From Parvularcula sp964342585 (GTDB lineage Bacteria; Pseudomonadota; Alphaproteobacteria; Caulobacterales; Parvularculaceae), in assembly GCA_964342585.1 (NCBI GenBank), contig CAYFHK010000121.1, positions 1-8,137 of the forward strand: a stretch of DNA of 8,137 nt. The letters are read 5' to 3'. The stretch's first letter is position 1. Every line of letters begins with the position of its first letter. Both the position numbers and the translations under genes were made by a program. Of the stretch, positions 5,058 through 8,137 are shown one piece after another. A model generated the notes under the pieces. It worked only from the letters and a program-made list of their open reading frames with translations, did not search any database and had not been told where the DNA came from.

Positions 5058-6143
5058 ATGACCGTCACCCCCGCCTCCAAACGCCCCCTCCGCCTCGCGC
5101 TCGACGTGATGGGCGGTGACGGCGGCGTCGAAGCCGCGATTGCGGGTGTGGAGACCGCGCGGCAACGCGGCCTCGAGGCTGATGTCATGCTGTTCGGCCG
5201 GGAAGGTGAAATCAAAACCGCATTGGCCTCGCGGACCATTTCCGGCAGCGCCCCGACGATCGCCCATTGCGAAGACGTCGTCACGATGGACGACAAACCG
5301 ACCACAGCTCTGCGGCGTGGCCGCAATTCAAGCATGTGGCGCGCCATTGCCGCGGTGAAGGCGGGCGAGGCGGATGCGGTGGTGTCCTCGGGCAATACCG
5401 GCGCCCTGATGGCAATGTCTGTCACCCAACTCCGGATGATTGAGGGCATCGACCGCCCGGCGATCACGGCGACCTGGCCCACCCTTTCAGGCCGCGTCGT
5501 TGTTCTCGACGTTGGCGCAAATGTCGAAGCATCGTCGAAACAGCTCGTCCAATTTGCCATTATGGGGGAGGCTTTTTTCCGCGCCCTGACCGGAAAAGAA
5601 AAGCCGGTCGTGGGCCTCCTGAATGTCGGCGCAGAGGAGCTGAAAGGTCACAGCTTGATCCGCAGCGCGGCGACGATCCTCCGCGATGCCGATCCCGAAA
5701 TGTCGTTTATCGGCTTTATCGAAGGTGATGACATCACCGCGGGCGAAGTTGATGTTGTCGTCACAGACGGATTTACCGGCAATGTCGCGCTGAAAACGGC
5801 CGAGGGCGTGGCGCGGCTAGTCGGCGGGTGGATTAAAGATGCGCTGACTTCATCCGTGCGCGCTCAATTGGGCGCAGCGATCATGATGCCGTCACTGCGG
5901 GCCCTGAAGGATCGGATGAACCCATCCAAGGAAAACGGCGCGCCGCTACTCGGCGTGAATGGTCTTGTGGTGAAGAGCCATGGCGGCGCCGATGCCGATG
6001 GGGTCGCCTCAGCGCTTCGCGTCGCAGAGAATTTAGCGGCCCATCCGTTCAGAGAAGAAATTGCGCGCACCGTGGCGCAGGTTGAACAACGCGCCAAGCG
6101 GTTGGACACTGAAGATGAGCCCGCGCAGGCGGTGGCGGAGTAG
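5058..6143 (+). CDS. plsX: Phosphate acyltransferase PlsX
   Basis: At 361 residues this matches the family length. PlsX makes acyl-phosphate from acyl-ACP and inorganic phosphate; PlsY then uses the acyl-phosphate to acylate glycerol-3-phosphate, the first step of phospholipid synthesis. Visible motifs in order: ALDVMGGDGG (D16, D21), SSGNTGALMA (S111-G-N-T), VLDVGANVEA (D151), GLLNVGAEELKGH, FIEGDDITAGEVDVVVTDG (D237) followed by FTGNVALKT, and LLGVNGLVVKSHGGAD (K306-S-H-G-G). The more usual DHGP after the GGD motif is here DGGV. It is a soluble protein that associates with the membrane face. The ATG at 5058 is preceded by AGAAGAA, a modest ribosome-binding site. The stop is only eight bases before the fabH start, so the two are one transcription unit. 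The usual upstream partners (a DUF177/YceD-type gene, rpmF) are absent; the glycosyltransferase stands there instead. Confidence 0.97.
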   Translation: MTVTPASKRPLRLALDVMGGDGGVEAAIAGVETARQRGLEADVMLFGREGEIKTALASRTISGSAPTIAHCEDVVTMDDKPTTALRRGRNSSMWRAIAAVKAGEADAVVSSGNTGALMAMSVTQLRMIEGIDRPAITATWPTLSGRVVVLDVGANVEASSKQLVQFAIMGEAFFRALTGKEKPVVGLLNVGAEELKGHSLIRSAATILRDADPEMSFIGFIEGDDITAGEVDVVVTDGFTGNVALKTAEGVARLVGGWIKDALTSSVRAQLGAAIMMPSLRALKDRMNPSKENGAPLLGVNGLVVKSHGGADADGVASALRVAENLAAHPFREEIARTVAQVEQRAKRLDTEDEPAQAVAE

Positions 6144-6151
6144 ATCGATTG

Positions 6152-7126
6152 ATGGGTCCAATGCGTGCGATTGTGAAGGGCAGCGGCTCTGCGCTACCAG
6201 AAAACTGTGTCACCAACGCCGATCTAGCCGAACGGGTGGAGACCTCGGATGCCTGGATCCAAGAGCGCACCGGCATCAAACAGCGCTATATCGCAGAAGA
6301 CAATCAATATACATCTGATTTAGGCGCTGCCGCGGCGCGTGCCGCGCTTAACGACGCGAACATGTCGCCCGACGACATCGACCTCATCATCGTCGCCACC
6401 GCCACCCCCGACCTCACATTCCCTGCGACCGCGGCGATCATCCAACAAAAGCTGGGTGTGCGGCACGGTGCCGCCTTCGACATTCAAGCGGTGTGTACGG
6501 GATTTGTCTACGCCATCAGCACGGCGGAGAAATTCCTCGCCAGTGGGCAACATAAAAACGCCCTCGTCATCGGTGCGGAAACTTTCTCGCGTATCCTCGA
6601 TTGGTCTGACCGCAGAACATGTGTGCTCTTCGGGGATGGCGCTGGTGCCTTTGTGCTCTCTGCCGTCCCAGCTGACGCCGACGGCCCAGCCGGAGTGATG
6701 TCGAGCTATTTGCGATGCGATGGATCGATGCTCGACCTTCTCTACGTGAATGGCGGCCCCTCGACGACGCAAACCGCGGGTTATCTTCAAATGGAAGGTA
6801 ATAAAGTCTTCCGCGAGGCGGTCGGCCGCATCTCAAGCGCAATGGTTGAAGCGGCGGGTGCGGCGGATATCTCCGTCAACGATGCAGATTGGTTTGTTCC
6901 CCACCAGGCCAATCAACGGATCATCGCTGGCGTCGTGAAGAAACTTCATCTTGACCCGGAAAAAGTGGTCTCGACTATCGCGATGCACGGCAACACATCC
7001 GCTGCATCTATTCCGCTAGCGTTCGATACCGCGCGCCGTGATGGCCGGATCAAGGATGGCGACCTCGTGATCATCGAAGGCATGGGCGGTGGCCTCACCT
7101 GGGGCGCAGCTGTCATTGGCCTCTAG
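6152..7126 (+). CDS. fabH: Beta-ketoacyl-ACP synthase III FabH
   Basis: This enzyme condenses acetyl-CoA (or another short acyl-CoA) with malonyl-ACP, starting type II fatty-acid synthesis. In the 324-residue product the triad is complete: C115 in FDIQAVCTGFVYA, H251 in WFVPHQANQRI and N281 in MHGNTSAASIP. ETSDAWIQERTGIKQR near the N-terminus, FGDGAGAFVLS in the middle and the GGGLTWGA end are also typical of FabH rather than FabB/F. The start is slightly uncertain: TTG 6149, ATG 6152 and ATG 6161 are all in frame, and the GGAG at 6137-6140, inside the end of plsX, is 8, 11 and 20 bases away respectively; ATG 6152 combines a normal codon with a usable spacing. The substrate primer (acetyl or branched) cannot be decided by eye. 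Confidence 0.97.
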   Translation: MGPMRAIVKGSGSALPENCVTNADLAERVETSDAWIQERTGIKQRYIAEDNQYTSDLGAAAARAALNDANMSPDDIDLIIVATATPDLTFPATAAIIQQKLGVRHGAAFDIQAVCTGFVYAISTAEKFLASGQHKNALVIGAETFSRILDWSDRRTCVLFGDGAGAFVLSAVPADADGPAGVMSSYLRCDGSMLDLLYVNGGPSTTQTAGYLQMEGNKVFREAVGRISSAMVEAAGAADISVNDADWFVPHQANQRIIAGVVKKLHLDPEKVVSTIAMHGNTSAASIPLAFDTARRDGRIKDGDLVIIEGMGGGLTWGAAVIGL

Positions 7127-7163
7127 CGACAGCTCCGTTTTTCGATCTATCCTCCTAATTCCG

Positions 7164-7192
7164 TTGACGAATGCAAATCACAAGGACAGACT
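7164..7192 (+). promoter_or_regulatory. Possible promoter upstream of ihfA
   Basis: The 90-base fabH-ihfA gap contains a good -35 box, TTGACG (7164-7169), with CAGACT (7187-7192) 17 bases on, a poor -10 box. A separate ihfA start would make sense, since IHF is needed at higher levels than FabH, but readthrough from plsX-fabH is equally possible. No hairpin terminator is seen in the gap. Confidence 0.3.
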
Positions 7193-7216
7193 GTTAACGT
7201 TTGGTGGAGACCGAGT

Positions 7217-7537
7217 ATGGGCAAAACACGTACGCGCGCCGACCTGACAGAGGCCGTTTATCAAGCCGTTGGCCTATCGCGCCAAGAATCAGGACAGCTC
7301 GTCGAGAGTGTGCTTGAGACCATCGCGAGCCGACTTGAAGAAGGTGAGACGGTAAAGCTCAGCTCATTCGGCACTTTTCAAGTTCGCTCAAAGAATGAGC
7401 GCGTTGGACGCAACCCCAAGACTGGCCAAGAGGTTGCGATCACACCGCGCCGTGTTCTGACATTCCGCGCGTCCCATGTTCTGAAAGAACGCATCAACGA
7501 CAGCATGCGTGAGAAACGTGCCGCGACAAACTCGTGA
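7217..7537 (+). CDS. ihfA: Integration host factor alpha subunit
   Basis: A 106-residue member of the HU/IHF DNA-bending family, within the normal range for IhfA. It has the helical dimer part (residues 3-45, starting KTRTRADLTEAVYQAVGLSR), the conserved VKLSSFGTF at 46-54, and the DNA-binding arm with GRNPKTG at 64-70, whose P67 is the residue that intercalates and kinks DNA. The LTEAVYQ-VGLSR N-terminus and its position behind fabH favour the alpha subunit over HU or IhfB. IHF pairs with IhfB and bends DNA in promoters, recombination sites and replication origins; in Caulobacter-type cells it also assists sigma-54 promoters. GGAGA at 7206-7210 lies six bases before the ATG. The stop overlaps the start of the next gene by four bases. 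Confidence 0.96.
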   Translation: MGKTRTRADLTEAVYQAVGLSRQESGQLVESVLETIASRLEEGETVKLSSFGTFQVRSKNERVGRNPKTGQEVAITPRRVLTFRASHVLKERINDSMREKRAATNS

Positions 7538-7992
7538 CACGAAAGGCGCCAGACGCGTTCCGGACGATTTCTGAAGCTGCTGATGAGCTCGACTTGCCGC
7601 AACATGTCTTGCGCCATTGGGAAGAAAGCTTCGGCGCGATCCGGCCGATGCGCCGCGCGGGGGGGCGACGTTACTATCGGCTTCACGATATCGAGTTGCT
7701 GAACGGCGTGAAGACGCTTTTGCACGGTGAGCGATATACGACCAAAGGCGTCCAAAAAATTTTCAAGGATCAAGGGGCCGCATTTGTCGCTGCAATCGGT
7801 CGATTGGCGATGGCCGGTGAACCGCCGCATATCGCGGTCGCCAATGCGGGGGCAGCCATCAACACAGAGGCGGGCGCAGAAACCCTAACGCCTGACGAGA
7901 AGCTCGATCTCAAAAAGCTTCATGGGCTGCTGCGTGATGCAAAGCGAGAAATCGCCTCAATCAAGGCGACACTTGCTTCGAAAACGCGCTGA
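7534..7992 (+). CDS. MerR-family transcriptional regulator, short form
   Basis: A 152-residue protein. Residues 9-80 form a MerR winged helix-turn-helix: FRTISEAADELDLPQHVLRHWE is the HTH, RRAGGRRYYRLHDIELL is the wing with the typical G-R-R-Y-Y, and YTTKGVQKIF closes the domain. A low-complexity Ala-rich linker (about 82-117) leads to a charged helix at 118-148 that may be the antiparallel dimer coil. There is no cysteine anywhere, so it is not a metal sensor of the MerR/CueR/ZntR kind, and no effector-binding domain follows. The start is GTG 7534; GTGA contains both the start and the ihfA stop, suggesting translational coupling. MerR-type genes directly behind ihfA are, from memory, a conserved alphaproteobacterial arrangement; the targets are not known to me. 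Confidence 0.92.
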   Translation: MTRKAPDAFRTISEAADELDLPQHVLRHWEESFGAIRPMRRAGGRRYYRLHDIELLNGVKTLLHGERYTTKGVQKIFKDQGAAFVAAIGRLAMAGEPPHIAVANAGAAINTEAGAETLTPDEKLDLKKLHGLLRDAKREIASIKATLASKTR

Positions 7993-8016
7993 ATGAAGGG
8001 AGCCTTCGGTGGGAAA

Positions 8017-8044
8017 GACTTGCCCGCGCCGCAAGGTCTTTGTT
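8017..8044 (+). terminator. Possible terminator after the merR-type gene
   Basis: GACTTGC (8017-8023) pairs with GCAAGGTC (8031-8038) with one bulged G, a seven-base loop and a tail TTTGTT. It would end the plsX-to-merR unit before tRNA-Pro. The same bases also contain the candidate tRNA promoter, so the two readings compete, and the T-run is weak. Confidence 0.3.
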
Positions 8045-8049
8045 ATAGC
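8020..8049 (+). promoter_or_regulatory. Candidate promoter of tRNA-Pro
   Basis: TTGCCC (8020-8025) and TATAGC (8044-8049) are spaced by 18 bases. A start near 8056 would leave about 20 bases of leader before the tRNA. Confidence 0.45.
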
Positions 8050-8076
8050 CGCCCCTCGCATCCATGATGCGTCGGT

Positions 8077-8137
8077 CGGAGTGTAGCGCAGCCTGGTAGC
8101 GCACTTTACTGGGGGTGAAGGGGTCGTCGGTTCGAAT
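8077..8137 (+). tRNA. tRNA-Pro (anticodon GGG), cut by the right edge
   Basis: The first 61 bases of a tRNA are present. The 5' acceptor strand is CGGAGUG with C at position 1, as in bacterial tRNA-Pro; the D arm is GCGC/GCGC; the anticodon stem CUUUA/UGAAG (one U-G pair) holds the loop CUGGGGG, giving anticodon GGG for the CCC codon; the T loop begins GGUUCGAAU at the window end. The 3' acceptor strand lies outside, so completeness cannot be judged. Confidence 0.93.

Noticed and set aside
4877..5560. 227-codon minus-strand frame opposite plsX
   Set aside because: Antisense to clear PlsX motifs, Ser/Arg/Pro-rich, no family resemblance; typical of G+C-rich DNA.
1..8137. CRISPR array, insertion-sequence ends or tRNA-end attachment duplicates inside the window
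   Set aside because: No regularly spaced repeats, no terminal inverted repeats around a transposase, and no second copy of the tRNA-Val 3' end were found by eye.

Overview
The window looks like a piece of an alphaproteobacterial chromosome. Four things point there: a CpdR-type single-domain response regulator (the ClpXP adaptor switch of the CtrA cell-cycle circuit), a TTAA-N7-TTAA CtrA-type site in front of it, the gene order plsX-fabH-ihfA-merR, and the generally G+C-rich coding sequence. Family or genus cannot be fixed from the sequence alone; Caulobacterales/Parvularculales-like or Rhizobiales-like relatives are the natural comparison.

Layout, left to right. (1) 1-1324: the C-terminal 440 residues of a large WD40 beta-propeller protein that enters from the left edge, with visibly more A/T than the core genes. 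(2) 1325-1811: a stretch with no intact gene, holding the C-terminal tail of a serine-recombinase-like protein that has lost its N-terminus. (3) 1812-1886, minus: a complete tRNA-Val(CAC), whose 3' end faces the WD40/recombinase debris. Parts 1-3 read as an accessory region, possibly a decayed island, abutting a tRNA. (4) 2003-2365, minus: cpdR, divergent from (5) 2569-3447, an N-formylglutamate amidohydrolase. (6) 3448-3762: a 315-base gap with no protein gene; its minus strand carries what looks like a free-standing small RNA with a promoter, a UUCG-capped hairpin, a second hairpin, an unpaired CCUCCC stretch and a strong terminator. (7) 3763-4965: a GT4-type glycosyltransferase. (8) 5058-7992: plsX, fabH, ihfA and a MerR-family regulator, all plus strand, closely spaced. 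(9) 8077-8137: the first 61 bases of tRNA-Pro(GGG), cut by the right edge.

How they work together: PlsX and FabH sit at the branch between fatty-acid initiation and phospholipid synthesis, and are followed by the alpha subunit of IHF and a small MerR-type DNA-binding protein; the ihfA and merR reading frames overlap by four bases, so they are probably translationally coupled. CpdR, when unphosphorylated, delivers substrates to ClpXP, and the CtrA-type site upstream suggests that CtrA controls a factor promoting its own destruction. The amidohydrolase is probably a housekeeping enzyme sharing the divergent control region. The least explained parts are the small RNA candidate and the left-edge WD40/recombinase region.
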